Part shown: piece by piece, positions 1 through 5,915 of the stretch | Layout: every line of letters starts with the position of its first letter | Numbering within the stretch: the first letter of the stretch is position 1 | From: Methanocalculaceae archaeon | GTDB taxonomy: Archaea > Halobacteriota > Methanomicrobia > Methanomicrobiales > Methanocorpusculaceae | Direction: 5' to 3' | DNA: 8,586 nucleotides | NCBI GenBank assembly: GCA_031255895.1 | Contig: JAIRRQ010000035.1 | Location: 1-8,586 of the forward strand | The notes under the pieces: model-generated | The model's database searches: none | Told to the model about the DNA's origin: nothing | The model's input: only the letters and a program-made list of their open reading frames with translations | Made by a program: the position numbers and the translations under genes

Positions 1-231
1 AAGGGCAATGTGATTGTTGCCAACCACATTAGTCGACCAGGTATTGTTGGTCACGTGTGCATACTGCTCGATAAATGCAACATCAGTATATCGAACATGC
101 AAATAGGGAAAGTAAACGCAAGTTCCGAATCGATGATGATTCTTGCCGTAGAAGACGTGGTTCCTTCAAACGTGATGCAGGAGATTGTAGGAAGCAACGG
201 TATCATCTCAGCAAAATTAGTACAGCTATAA
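1..231 (+). CDS. serA: D-3-phosphoglycerate dehydrogenase, C-terminal ACT domain (5' partial)
   Basis: This is the 3' end of a gene that begins outside the window; reading frame 1 is open from base 1 to a TAA at 229-231 and gives 76 residues. The segment has the shape of a complete ACT domain: it opens with NHISRPGIVG, followed by a helix, a strand containing ISNMQIGK, a strand with MMILAVED, and a closing strand AKLVQL. That pattern is the C-terminal serine-binding domain of phosphoglycerate dehydrogenase, which oxidises 3-phosphoglycerate to 3-phosphohydroxypyruvate in the first step of serine synthesis. The family usually places this domain at the extreme C-terminus, which fits the stop codon. 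The NAD-binding and catalytic domains are not in the window, so the enzyme name rests on the ACT sequence alone; another ACT-bearing protein is possible but less likely. No T-rich tail directly follows the stop. Confidence 0.8.
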   Translation, partial: KGNVIVANHISRPGIVGHVCILLDKCNISISNMQIGKVNASSESMMILAVEDVVPSNVMQEIVGSNGIISAKLVQL

Positions 232-513
232 ATGCTCCATAATTATTTGCATCAAGTATTTATTCTAACGCGTATGTTGGAAAAATCACGACAATGAAGA
301 TAAATTTGTATTCGTTGTACCCCAGAACTCAGCGCTGAACAAAATGTACTTCTCATTTTGGCATTTGTCTAGATATTTCAGGTGCCAGCTGCCAGGACGA
401 TAAGTTTAGAACCGAACTATATCTTGCTCTGAAAATATCTCATGAAATAACGTTTGAATTCAGCCTTGACTAATGAATTATCGATGCATTCACAATGAAA
501 AAGTTGAAGACAG
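232..513. other. Convergent intergenic spacer
   Basis: This 282-base spacer lies between two convergent genes, the dehydrogenase end on the plus strand and the export-protein gene on the minus strand. I find no open frame with a credible start and ribosome binding site. It contains one small inverted repeat (340-360), a tandem pair of 7-base units near 390-405 (TGCCAGC, TGCCAGG), and a run AAAAAG near 498-503 that reads CTTTTT on the minus strand just past the export gene and could act as its terminator T-tract. Confidence 0.5.
340..360. terminator. Possible bidirectional hairpin terminator
   Basis: CAAAATG at 340-346 and CATTTTG at 354-360 form a perfect 7-bp inverted repeat with the loop TACTTCT. 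It sits between two convergent genes, where a shared terminator is expected. The stem is AT-rich and no long T-run follows it, so this is a weak call. Archaeal termination often relies mainly on T-tracts. Confidence 0.3.
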
Positions 514-1167
514 TTAGATCTCACTCCTTCTTTTCAATTTCCAGTAAACAACGATAACAACAATGATAAAAATAATCACTGCAAGTACTGCATGCCAGTT
601 GTTCGTCCCCCATAGATCAGCGAGAAATTGCATCCCTACTTCGATTGATAATGTGGAGAGAATGCTACCGATCATTACGATCGAGAATGTGATCCACATC
701 TTCACACCAAACAACTTGCCGAGAATAGTAGTGGTTGACGCCCCGGAACCCTGTAGTGGGATGTACATAAAAATTAAAAGGCCAAGGTAAGACAATCTTT
801 CAACCCATGGATTCCTTTTTCGTATCTTATCTGTGTTGTCCATGAATTTGTGGATGAGATCGCTAACAAACGGAATCTTCTCCAGAAGATCAAAATTTAG
901 GGAGATAAACACGCAACTGAGAATATCCATTAGAATAACACCACAACAAATAATCCAAGGGGGACATCCAAGCCCAATTGCCCCTGGGATAACAGATTCT
1001 TTACCGAGTGGAGGAATGAAATAGATGACAAACAATCCAACCATCTTCCAATACTGCGAACTACCGTATTCCTGAGCGTAGGTGAGCCACAAGATGGAGA
1101 GAAAGATGCAGTACACTACAATTGGGAAAGTAAGAAAGATGATGCGACGAATAACATGTTGGTGCAT
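514..1167 (-). CDS. Putative small multidrug export protein (Sm_multidrug_ex family)
   Basis: This 217-residue integral membrane protein has about six hydrophobic segments, roughly at residues 8-30, 41-58, 70-92, 126-148, 155-178 and 190-208, ending in the basic tail KLKRR. Family clues are the motif PPLGKESVIPGAI at 52-64 and a second conserved loop IPLQGSGASTTTILGKLFG at 136-154. The second resembles the P-x-x-G-x-G re-entrant loops of the Sm_multidrug_ex family and its DedA-like relatives. The family is common in methanogens; the name reflects an early export proposal, and the true substrate is not established. The ATG at 1167 is the first start available and gives the usual family length. 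No Shine-Dalgarno motif lies upstream, so the mRNA may be leaderless or the start weak. The gene stands alone and converges on the dehydrogenase gene. The family call is fairly sure; the function is open. Confidence 0.75.
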   Translation of the reverse strand: MHQHVIRRIIFLTFPIVVYCIFLSILWLTYAQEYGSSQYWKMVGLFVIYFIPPLGKESVIPGAIGLGCPPWIICCGVILMDILSCVFISLNFDLLEKIPFVSDLIHKFMDNTDKIRKRNPWVERLSYLGLLIFMYIPLQGSGASTTTILGKLFGVKMWITFSIVMIGSILSTLSIEVGMQFLADLWGTNNWHAVLAVIIFIIVVIVVYWKLKRRSEI

Positions 1168-1287
1168 TATAGATAATTACAATTTATTATTAACGTATAA
1201 CTAGCCGTAATAAACACAAGCTGCAGTCACGATTCCAAAGAGAGGATAATTTCGATAATCCGAAAAATCAACTTTAAATCACCTGAC

Positions 1288-1329
1288 ATTATGAATCTCA
1301 TATCTGAAATCATTGTGTCTTTTGATGAA
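1288..1329 (+). repeat. Left terminal inverted repeat (42 bp)
   Basis: This is the left arm of the 1288-1566 element. It begins ATTATGAATC and ends TTTTGATGAA, and it matches the reverse complement of 1525-1566 at 41 of 42 positions. Homology stops sharply on both sides: the outer flanks (CCTGAC on the left, ACCAGTG on the right) do not extend the repeat. Confidence 0.85.
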
Positions 1330-1473
1330 CAATGTCTATTGATTGATGATACATCAGCAGACGTGACAATCCATTCTACTGAATTATTGAATCATTTTTG
1401 TCATGGTCTCTTTTAGCATTGTAGGTATATATTTGTGTCCATAATTTTGCTTATGGTTTTGCAATTTTTTCCT

Positions 1474-1502
1474 TTGTACTATTCGTCACGGTCATAGTAC
1501 AA
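1474..1502. repeat. Internal 9-bp hairpin within the element
   Basis: TTGTACTAT at 1474-1482 and ATAGTACAA at 1494-1502 are perfect inverted copies separated by TCGTCACGGTC. The hairpin lies inside the 279-bp element near its right arm. It could be a subterminal protein-binding site, or part of an RNA fold if the element is transcribed. Confidence 0.5.
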
Positions 1503-1524
1503 GTATTTTCGAAAAATTACTACA

Positions 1525-1566
1525 TTCATCAAAAAACACAATGATTTCAGATATGAGATTCATAAT
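1525..1566 (-). repeat. Right terminal inverted repeat (42 bp)
   Basis: This is the right arm of the 1288-1566 element, the reverse complement of 1288-1329 with one substitution (A at 1535, opposite C at 1319). It ends GATTCATAAT. Confidence 0.85.
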
Positions 1567-1660
1567 ACCAGTGATAATGGTAAAACGAATAATTTTAAAA
1601 CACAGACCAAATCAGAAATCAGCATGAAGAGAAAGAACTGAACGTGCAGAATTATATTCA

Positions 1661-1704
1661 GAAATATTTATAATTAGGAATATCGTATTTATTAGAATAT
1701 ATAG
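1661..1704 (+). promoter_or_regulatory. Putative archaeal promoter region of the tRNA gene
   Basis: The 60 bases before the tRNA are very AT-rich and contain several TATA-like octamers: TTTATAAT at 1667-1674, TATTTATT near 1685-1692 and AATATATA near 1696-1703. Archaeal TATA boxes sit about 26 bases before the start site and tRNA leaders are short, so the middle one is best placed. The sequence alone cannot choose between them. Confidence 0.35.
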
Positions 1705-1719
1705 ATGCGAAATATGCGT

Positions 1720-1793
1720 GGACTCGTGGTCTAGTAGGCTATGACGTCGCCTTGACATGGCGGAGATCAAGGGTTCGACTCCCTTCGGGTCCA
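1720..1793 (+). tRNA. tRNA-Val (anticodon GAC)
   Basis: This 74-base sequence folds as a cloverleaf. The acceptor arms are GGACTCG (1720-1726) and CGGGTCC (1786-1792), seven pairs with one G-U. The D arm is GTC/GAC around TAGTAGGCTAT. The anticodon arm is TCGCC/GGCGG around TTGACAT, with anticodon GAC at 1754-1756. The T arm is AAGGG/CCCTT around TTCGACT. The discriminator is A1793, as expected for valine. CCA is not encoded and must be added after transcription. The D-arm and anticodon-arm sequence closely matches the usual archaeal tRNA-Val pattern. The tRNA reads valine codons GUC and GUU. It stands alone, with a hairpin and T-run directly at its 3' end. Confidence 0.95.
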
Positions 1794-1819
1794 TTTTTCT
1801 TGAAATATTCAAGAAAAAT
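1793..1819 (+). terminator. Hairpin and T-tract at the tRNA 3' end
   Basis: ATTTTTCTTGAA at 1793-1804 is followed after ATA by its exact reverse complement TTCAAGAAAAAT at 1808-1819, a 12-bp perfect inverted repeat. The left arm starts with the tRNA discriminator base, and five T residues follow it at once. A T-run after a tRNA is the usual archaeal termination signal; the full-length hairpin is more than is needed and may also guide 3' processing. Confidence 0.55.
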
Positions 1820-2080
1820 TATCACATCCCCTATAATCTATTATTTTATTACTGTGCAATTATTTAGCTATGTTTTTTGCAGTCATCCAGTTACTCCTCA
1901 TTTTCGCAGGTATCAACATCGATTGCACCATTTCCCGCCGGATTCACGATCCTGTCCAACTTAGGGATCCAAAGCGATCGCAACGGAATCATCGATATCC
2001 CCTCTCATCCTCACGTAGAGAATGCAGTACTCCAAATTATCCTGAAAGGATCAAAGAACAAATCATACCCATCTCATCGA

Positions 2081-2273
2081 TTACCTCAAAACCGCGTACA
2101 GTACTTCCAGAAACGAGAACACACCAGGAACAACGACTATGTACGCTACATGCTCCAGGATCATGATCGCAGGTACATCAGAGAGAAGCTACAATCAAAT
2201 GATCACCCCTAGAAACCGAAGCATCGATAATCTGCCGAATGAATATATCGATGTTGAGAGGGGGTGATTTCAT
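2081..2273 (-). pseudogene. Possible decayed gene fragment (membrane-protein-like)
   Basis: On the minus strand an ATG at 2273 opens a 31-codon frame beginning MKSPPLNIDIFIRQ that stops at 2178-2180. Just before that stop, another frame continues with SDVPAIMILEHVAYIVVV and then PGVFSFLEVLYAVLR, and ends at a TAA at 2081-2083. Joined by a single frameshift near 2181, the two parts give a protein-like stretch of about 65 residues with a hydrophobic segment. Further minus-strand fragments follow toward 1900 in changing frames, including one reading PKLDRIVNPAGNGAIDV. I do not recognise a family. The GC content is above that of the flanking spacers, as expected for old coding sequence. It could also be a chance alignment of short frames. 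Confidence 0.25.
2222..2253. repeat. 8-bp inverted repeat
   Basis: CATCGATA at 2222-2229 and TATCGATG at 2246-2253 form a perfect inverted repeat with a 16-base spacer. It lies within the start of the putative decayed minus-strand frame. It may be a fortuitous consequence of the high local frequency of ATCGAT. Confidence 0.3.
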
Positions 2274-2385
2274 TAAAATTAAGATTCACAACGAACCATA
2301 AACATTGCATAATCTCCAGATAGAGGTAACAGTGTGTGGATCAGTGAGGTAGTGCACGATCATCAGACAATCATTCTCGATATTT

Positions 2386-2445
2386 GACACAAACACGACA
2401 CTTTACTGACTAATGAAAAGATCGCCATTTTTCGACACAAACACG
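2386..2445. repeat. 12-base direct repeat downstream of the operon
   Basis: GACACAAACACG occurs at 2386-2397 and again at 2434-2445, 48 bases apart. The second copy fills the loop of the putative operon terminator. Its significance is unknown; it may be a small duplication. Confidence 0.5.
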
Positions 2446-2452
2446 GAAAAAT
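2427..2452 (-). terminator. Putative terminator of the ABC transporter operon
   Basis: Two bases past the stop codon of the last ATPase gene, the minus strand reads ATTTTTC (complement of 2446-2452). It pairs with GAAAAAT (complement of 2427-2433) across a 12-base loop. The T5 run directly after the stop fits an archaeal T-tract terminator; the AT-only stem is weak. Confidence 0.45.
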
Positions 2453-2453
2453 A

Positions 2454-3173
2454 TCAGACAGAGAGAATAGCCACATATTCGGCAAATTCCTCTGCACTCA
2501 TCATACGAAACCTCACTCCGTCCAAAATGCCGATGCAATCACACATTGCAAGCATCACGTACGGATCATGCGAGATAAACACACAAGCGGTGTTGTTCTT
2601 TTTCTGAAGATTTTTCATCAAACCGAAAATTTGCGCCTGCACAGACATGTCAAGCATTGATGTAGGCTCATCGGCGATGATCAGCTTCGGAGACAGCGAG
2701 TAGATCTTCACCATCATCGCTCGTTGAATTTCCCCGCCAGACAATTGATTCGGATAACATGAGAACAGATCTGATCGGAGACCAACCGCTGCAATCAGCG
2801 GTAGAAGATCCAAAAACACATCAGATCGTTTTCGTCTTTCGTGATATGCGAGAGGTTCAGTTACACTGTCGCATAGTCGCATTCTGGGATCCATTGACAT
2901 TTCAGGATGTTGAAAGAGCATCTGCATCGCTGGTCGCAATTTCCGTAATTTTCGTTCAGAAAGCGTAAAAAGATCTACACCTTCAAACAGCACATGACCG
3001 CTAGACACCCGTTCAAGTCCTATCAGACACTTACCGAGTGTTGACTTGCCCGATCCGCTCATCCCGAACAGACCAATCGTCTCACCGGCATCCACTGTAA
3101 AACTCACGTCGTGAAAAATATCACCGTGGCCATAATTTTTGGAAAGACATTCAACACTCAGCAGCGGTTGCAT
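2454..3173 (-). CDS. Peptide/nickel ABC transporter ATP-binding protein (NikE/DppF type)
   Basis: This is the second ATPase of the transporter and the last gene of the operon. From the chosen ATG at 3173 it has 239 residues. The motifs are complete and in order: Walker A GMSGSGKST (37-45), Q-loop glutamine in LFQHP (88), signature LSGGEIQRA (144-152), Walker B LIIADEP (164-170), D-loop SMLD (172-175) and H-loop SHD with H202. The order and the tandem partner place it in the NikE/DppF/OppF group. It lacks the C-terminal oligopeptide extension of DppF and is nearer the short NikE length. An in-frame ATG six codons upstream (3191) has no ribosome binding site, while GGGAG lies about nine bases before 3173, so I prefer 3173. 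Either start overlaps the preceding gene (16 bases with 3173), which suggests translational coupling. Confidence 0.9.
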   Translation of the reverse strand: MQPLLSVECLSKNYGHGDIFHDVSFTVDAGETIGLFGMSGSGKSTLGKCLIGLERVSSGHVLFEGVDLFTLSERKLRKLRPAMQMLFQHPEMSMDPRMRLCDSVTEPLAYHERRKRSDVFLDLLPLIAAVGLRSDLFSCYPNQLSGGEIQRAMMVKIYSLSPKLIIADEPTSMLDMSVQAQIFGLMKNLQKKNNTACVFISHDPYVMLAMCDCIGILDGVRFRMMSAEEFAEYVAILSV

Positions 3174-4087
3174 CGCACAAATCTCCCGCATACTTTGCGC
3201 ATCACGGGATGCACACTGTTTTCCTCACATGGAGTTGCACACCGATTGTGGAAGTAGCATCCATTCGGTAGCCGTGCGAGTCCAGGAGACATGCCAGGCA
3301 TTGGTGTCATACCATTTTTTGGAAGAGCTGCCACTAGTCCTTTTGTGTAGGGATGAAGAGGTGAGGAAAACACGTCTGCCGCCGGACCAAATTCCACCAA
3401 TTCTCCCGAGTACAGAACCCCTGCCGTATCGGCAATCATCTCCGCAAACACCAAATCATGAGTGATCATTAGAATGGAGTCAATTCCCATCCTTTCCAGA
3501 TCCAGAAACATATCTACCGTTCGTTTCCGTGCTGTGTAATCAAAACCTTTCGTTGGTTCGTCTGCGATCAGTAATCGCGGGGAAGCCGCGAGGGCAATAC
3601 CTGTCGTCAGTCTCTGACGCATGCCGCCGGACAGCATGTGCGGATATGACGCCGCAACTAGTTCCGGATCCGAAAAGGACAAATCTGAAAGAATGGATGT
3701 TGTCCTGGAAAGCTGATCCTCTCTTGAAGTACCGCAGATATCAAGTACCTCAGCAATCTGCTGCCCGCAACGCATCAATGGATCTAGTGAATCGGTTGGA
3801 TTTTGCGGAACCAATGAGATCTCATGACCTCGTAAACGGGAAAATTTTTGATCTGAAATCGAAAGAATTTCCTCACCAGCGTACAGAATACTACCTGATA
3901 TTTTAGCATTTTGCGGCAGAAGATGCAGAATAGCCTGCCCAATCACCGTTTTTCCAGATCCGGTCTCCCCGACCAACACGCAAATTTCGCCTTCCTTCAC
4001 CGAAAAATTCACGTTCTGTGACGCGCGGACGAGACCATAGCGAGTGGGAAATGCCACATTTAACTCCGACACTTCTAAAATGTCCAC
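3158..4087 (-). CDS. Peptide/nickel ABC transporter ATP-binding protein (DppD/NikD type)
   Basis: This 309-residue ATPase powers import with its neighbour. Motifs are Walker A GETGSGKT (40-47), Q-loop VPQNP (Q95), signature LSGGMRQR (152-159), Walker B RLLIADEP (171-178) with catalytic E177, an unusual D-loop KGFD, and H210 in THD. The C-terminal part has the family's oligopeptide-transporter extension: SPLHPYTKGLVAALP at 242-256, then GCYFHNRC and six cysteines (277, 283, 287, 300, 306, 309). A cysteine cluster in this extension holds a [4Fe-4S] cluster in some OppD/DppD proteins, so one is plausible here. The start is a GTG at 4087 preceded by GGAGG seven bases upstream, a textbook ribosome binding site. 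It overlaps the permease gene before it by 13 bases. The substrate cannot be told from the ATPase. Confidence 0.92.
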   Translation of the reverse strand: MDILEVSELNVAFPTRYGLVRASQNVNFSVKEGEICVLVGETGSGKTVIGQAILHLLPQNAKISGSILYAGEEILSISDQKFSRLRGHEISLVPQNPTDSLDPLMRCGQQIAEVLDICGTSREDQLSRTTSILSDLSFSDPELVAASYPHMLSGGMRQRLTTGIALAASPRLLIADEPTKGFDYTARKRTVDMFLDLERMGIDSILMITHDLVFAEMIADTAGVLYSGELVEFGPAADVFSSPLHPYTKGLVAALPKNGMTPMPGMSPGLARLPNGCYFHNRCATPCEENSVHPVMRKVCGRFVRCNRC

Positions 4088-4980
4088 AGACTCCCCTCCG
4101 CATCCGTTCCAGGATCAATGATGTCGCGAATACCCTCCCCTGCCAAATTAAACAACAGAGCTACTGTCGTGATGGAGAGACCAGGCACAACCACATTCAA
4201 TGGAGCTGTGCGCATGCTGTCTAAACCCGCATTGATCATTGAACCCCATTCGGGAATCGAGGGTGAAAGACCGAGACCTAAGAACGACAACGTGGAGATT
4301 GTCAGAATCACGTGTCCCAGTTCCAGCGTCGCTAGTACCACTACTGACATAATGCAGTTCGGTATAAGATGTTTTATAAGGATCCACCATCCTGGAAGAC
4401 CTGCTGCACATGCAGACAGAATATATTCAGCATTTTTCTCCACAAGCACCTGACCTCGCATCAATCTAGCAAACGACGCCCACTGCGCAATCACAAGCAT
4501 GAGAATCATATTCAGAATACCAGAATCAAGAAACGTCACTAGCGCAAGAGCAAGAATGATCGACGGAAATGCGAGAAAAACGTCAATGACACGGGAGATC
4601 ACATTATCAACCCAACCACCTTTGTATCCCGCGTAGCTGCCGATCATCGTTCCGATTACGAACGTGGTTGCAATCGTTGTGACTGCAATCGTCATTGACG
4701 TCTGCAAACCACATACAACCCTGCTGAATAGATCACGACCGAGATAATCTGTGCCAAACCAGTGATCGGCAGACATCCACTGGTTTTTACCGTAGAGATC
4801 CTGCACTGCAGGATCATGAGGAGAGATTATCGGCGCAAAAATTGATACACTCAGAACAACAACAAGGAGGACAAATACAATTTGAAGATCCGGGCGCTGC
4901 CTAAGACGATAATACCAGTCTGTTTCGCAAACATTCGATTTCCAGAAATTTATCCATGTTTCAATACCCAGTTCAATCAT
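4075..4980 (-). CDS. Peptide/nickel ABC transporter permease (DppC/NikC type)
   Basis: This inner permease subunit has 301 residues from the ATG at 4980. It shows the DppC/NikC layout: an N-terminal helix (about 32-50), the motif HWFGTDYLGRDLFSRV (73-88), further helices at about 93-118, 133-150, 154-172, 209-230 and 264-282, and an EAA cytoplasmic loop around EYILSACAAGLPG to LIPN (185-208) that contacts an ATPase. It also has LSFLGLGLSPSIPEWG (231-246) and the C-terminal GEGIRDIIDP (281-290). These signatures are diagnostic of the class. A longer frame starts at 5019, but the ATG at 4980 has GAGG eight bases upstream and overlaps the end of the preceding permease gene by only 8 bases (ATGATTGA), a classic coupled arrangement, so I chose it. 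The subunit pairs with the DppB-type subunit encoded before it. Confidence 0.92.
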   Translation of the reverse strand: MIELGIETWINFWKSNVCETDWYYRLRQRPDLQIVFVLLVVVLSVSIFAPIISPHDPAVQDLYGKNQWMSADHWFGTDYLGRDLFSRVVCGLQTSMTIAVTTIATTFVIGTMIGSYAGYKGGWVDNVISRVIDVFLAFPSIILALALVTFLDSGILNMILMLVIAQWASFARLMRGQVLVEKNAEYILSACAAGLPGWWILIKHLIPNCIMSVVVLATLELGHVILTISTLSFLGLGLSPSIPEWGSMINAGLDSMRTAPLNVVVPGLSITTVALLFNLAGEGIRDIIDPGTDAEGSLWTF

Positions 4981-5914
4981 AGATAATCCTCGGATCAATA
5001 ACGTGATAGAGCAGATCAATCACGAAGTTCACGATAAGAAACATAAATACAACCATCATAATTGTGCTCTCAATCAAAACAAAGTCACGTGCCGAGATTG
5101 CTTTCATCAACATCGCCCCGATACCTGGCCAGGAGAAGATGGTCTCAATGACCACAGAACCTGCAAGCAATGTACCGAACGACGTGCCGATAATGGTCAA
5201 CACCGGTAGAAGCGCATTTTTGCATACATGGGAAACAATCACCCGCCGCTTCGGCAAACCCTTCGCCTTTGCAAACATGACAAATGGTTTATTCATCGTT
5301 TCAAGCATGCTGGTTCGCATAATACGAGTAATGGAGGCCATTGTGTGTAATCCAAGTGCGATCGCCGGGAGAATAATATACGGCGGTCCCCCGTATCCTG
5401 AGATCGGTGTCAACCCAAACCACATGGAAAAAACTAAAATCAACATCACAGCCACCCAAAACCCAGGCATGGAGACAGAGAAAATCGTACCGACACGGAT
5501 AATATGATCCAGGATTCTGTTCTGATGCAGGGCAGAGAAGATACCAAGAACAAGACCAGTAGTCGTGGCAAAAACCATCGCAACCACAGTCAAAAAAATA
5601 GTTGGTGGCAGGTGCAGCATCAAAAGTCGATTCACTGGTTTGTTGAAGAGGATGGAATAACCTAAATCTCCGCGCAAAATCCCACCAATCCATTCCAAAT
5701 ACAGTTGCAAAATAGGTTTGTTGAGATCATATCGTTCGGAGACCTCAGCGATTAATTCCGGAGGTGCGATCTCCTCAAGACCTATGTAGAGATGCCGCGC
5801 CAACACTTCTGCAGACTCGCCAGGTGTCGCATTGACCACTACAAACACAAACATCGACGCAATTACGAGCGTAAAAATGAGGTAGATAATTCGTTTGATG
5901 AGGTAATGGTGCAT
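4973..5914 (-). CDS. Peptide/nickel ABC transporter permease (DppB/NikB type)
   Basis: This 313-residue permease has the DppB/NikB arrangement: the first helix at 8-28, then the external domain with DLNKPILQLYLEWIGGILRGDLG (63-85), then five more helices at about 104-126, 139-164, 176-197, 236-258 and 283-303. The EAA loop spans FVMFAKAKGLPKRRV (211-225) to NALLP (233-237), and the end DPRIIYD is typical. It forms the membrane channel with the DppC-type subunit. The ATG at 5914 has AGAGG about ten bases upstream. Only one base separates it from the TAA of the small gene before it, so translation of the two is probably coupled. Start, length and motifs all agree with the family. Confidence 0.93.
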   Translation of the reverse strand: MHHYLIKRIIYLIFTLVIASMFVFVVVNATPGESAEVLARHLYIGLEEIAPPELIAEVSERYDLNKPILQLYLEWIGGILRGDLGYSILFNKPVNRLLMLHLPPTIFLTVVAMVFATTTGLVLGIFSALHQNRILDHIIRVGTIFSVSMPGFWVAVMLILVFSMWFGLTPISGYGGPPYIILPAIALGLHTMASITRIMRTSMLETMNKPFVMFAKAKGLPKRRVIVSHVCKNALLPVLTIIGTSFGTLLAGSVVIETIFSWPGIGAMLMKAISARDFVLIESTIMMVVFMFLIVNFVIDLLYHVIDPRIIYD

Positions 5915-5915
5915 A

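Larger units (their letters stand above)
1288..1566. mobile_element. MITE-like element with 42-bp terminal inverted repeats
   Basis: Bases 1288-1329 and 1525-1566 are inverted copies of each other over 42 positions, with a single mismatch (1319 against 1535) and no gap. They enclose 195 bases with no open frame of note. A short non-coding unit closed by long, nearly identical terminal repeats is typical of a non-autonomous insertion element. The outer bases read ATTATGAATC on the left and GATTCATAAT on the right, so a TA dinucleotide could be the duplicated target site (1290-1291 and 1563-1564), as in IS630/Tc1-type insertion. That family assignment is an inference, since no transposase is present. 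An alternative is a long structured RNA or hairpin. Near-identity of the arms suggests recent insertion. Confidence 0.6.
1168..1719. other. AT-rich intergenic region with MITE-like element
   Basis: This 552-base stretch carries no protein gene that I can support. It holds the putative promoter of the minus-strand export gene near its left end (AT-rich, no clear TATA box picked out), the 279-bp inverted-repeat element at 1288-1566, and the AT-rich upstream region of the tRNA gene. A possible minus-strand frame of 66 codons at its right end is only the antisense of the tRNA and is not a gene. Confidence 0.6.
1820..2453. other. Long region without intact genes
   Basis: This stretch of more than 600 bases holds no convincing intact gene. 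The plus-strand open frames within 1870-2212 lack ribosome binding sites and have low-complexity, Arg/Ser/Pro-rich products typical of shadow frames. The middle part (about 1900-2270) is GC-richer than the flanks and seems to be decayed minus-strand coding sequence. The right part (2280-2453) is AT-rich and holds the operon's putative terminator and a 12-base direct repeat. Confidence 0.5.

Noticed and set aside
1612..1812. Minus-strand 66-codon frame beginning MNISRKMDPKGVEPL
   Set aside because: It is the antisense of the tRNA-Val gene. The stretch MDPKGVEPLISAMSRRR is the usual false translation of a reversed tRNA T-arm and anticodon arm.
1752..2212. Overlapping plus-strand frames of 70, 98 and 111 codons after the tRNA
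   Set aside because: One starts inside the tRNA. The others lack ribosome binding sites, overlap each other in different frames and have Ser/Pro/Arg-rich products without family features.
1168..2453. CRISPR array or integrase-borne island at the tRNA gene
   Set aside because: There are no regularly spaced direct repeats, no integrase or recombinase frame and no second copy of the tRNA 3' end in the window.
3529..3906. Plus-strand frame of 125 codons
   Set aside because: It lies wholly antisense to the DppD/NikD-type ATPase, whose motifs are complete, so it is a shadow frame.
5064..5507. Plus-strand frame of 147 codons
   Set aside because: It is antisense to the DppB/NikB-type permease gene, with no start signal and no recognisable features.
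5301..5693. Minus-strand frame of 130 codons, Trp/Cys/Tyr-rich
   Set aside because: It is an alternative frame within the DppB/NikB-type permease gene, and its composition is unlike a real protein.
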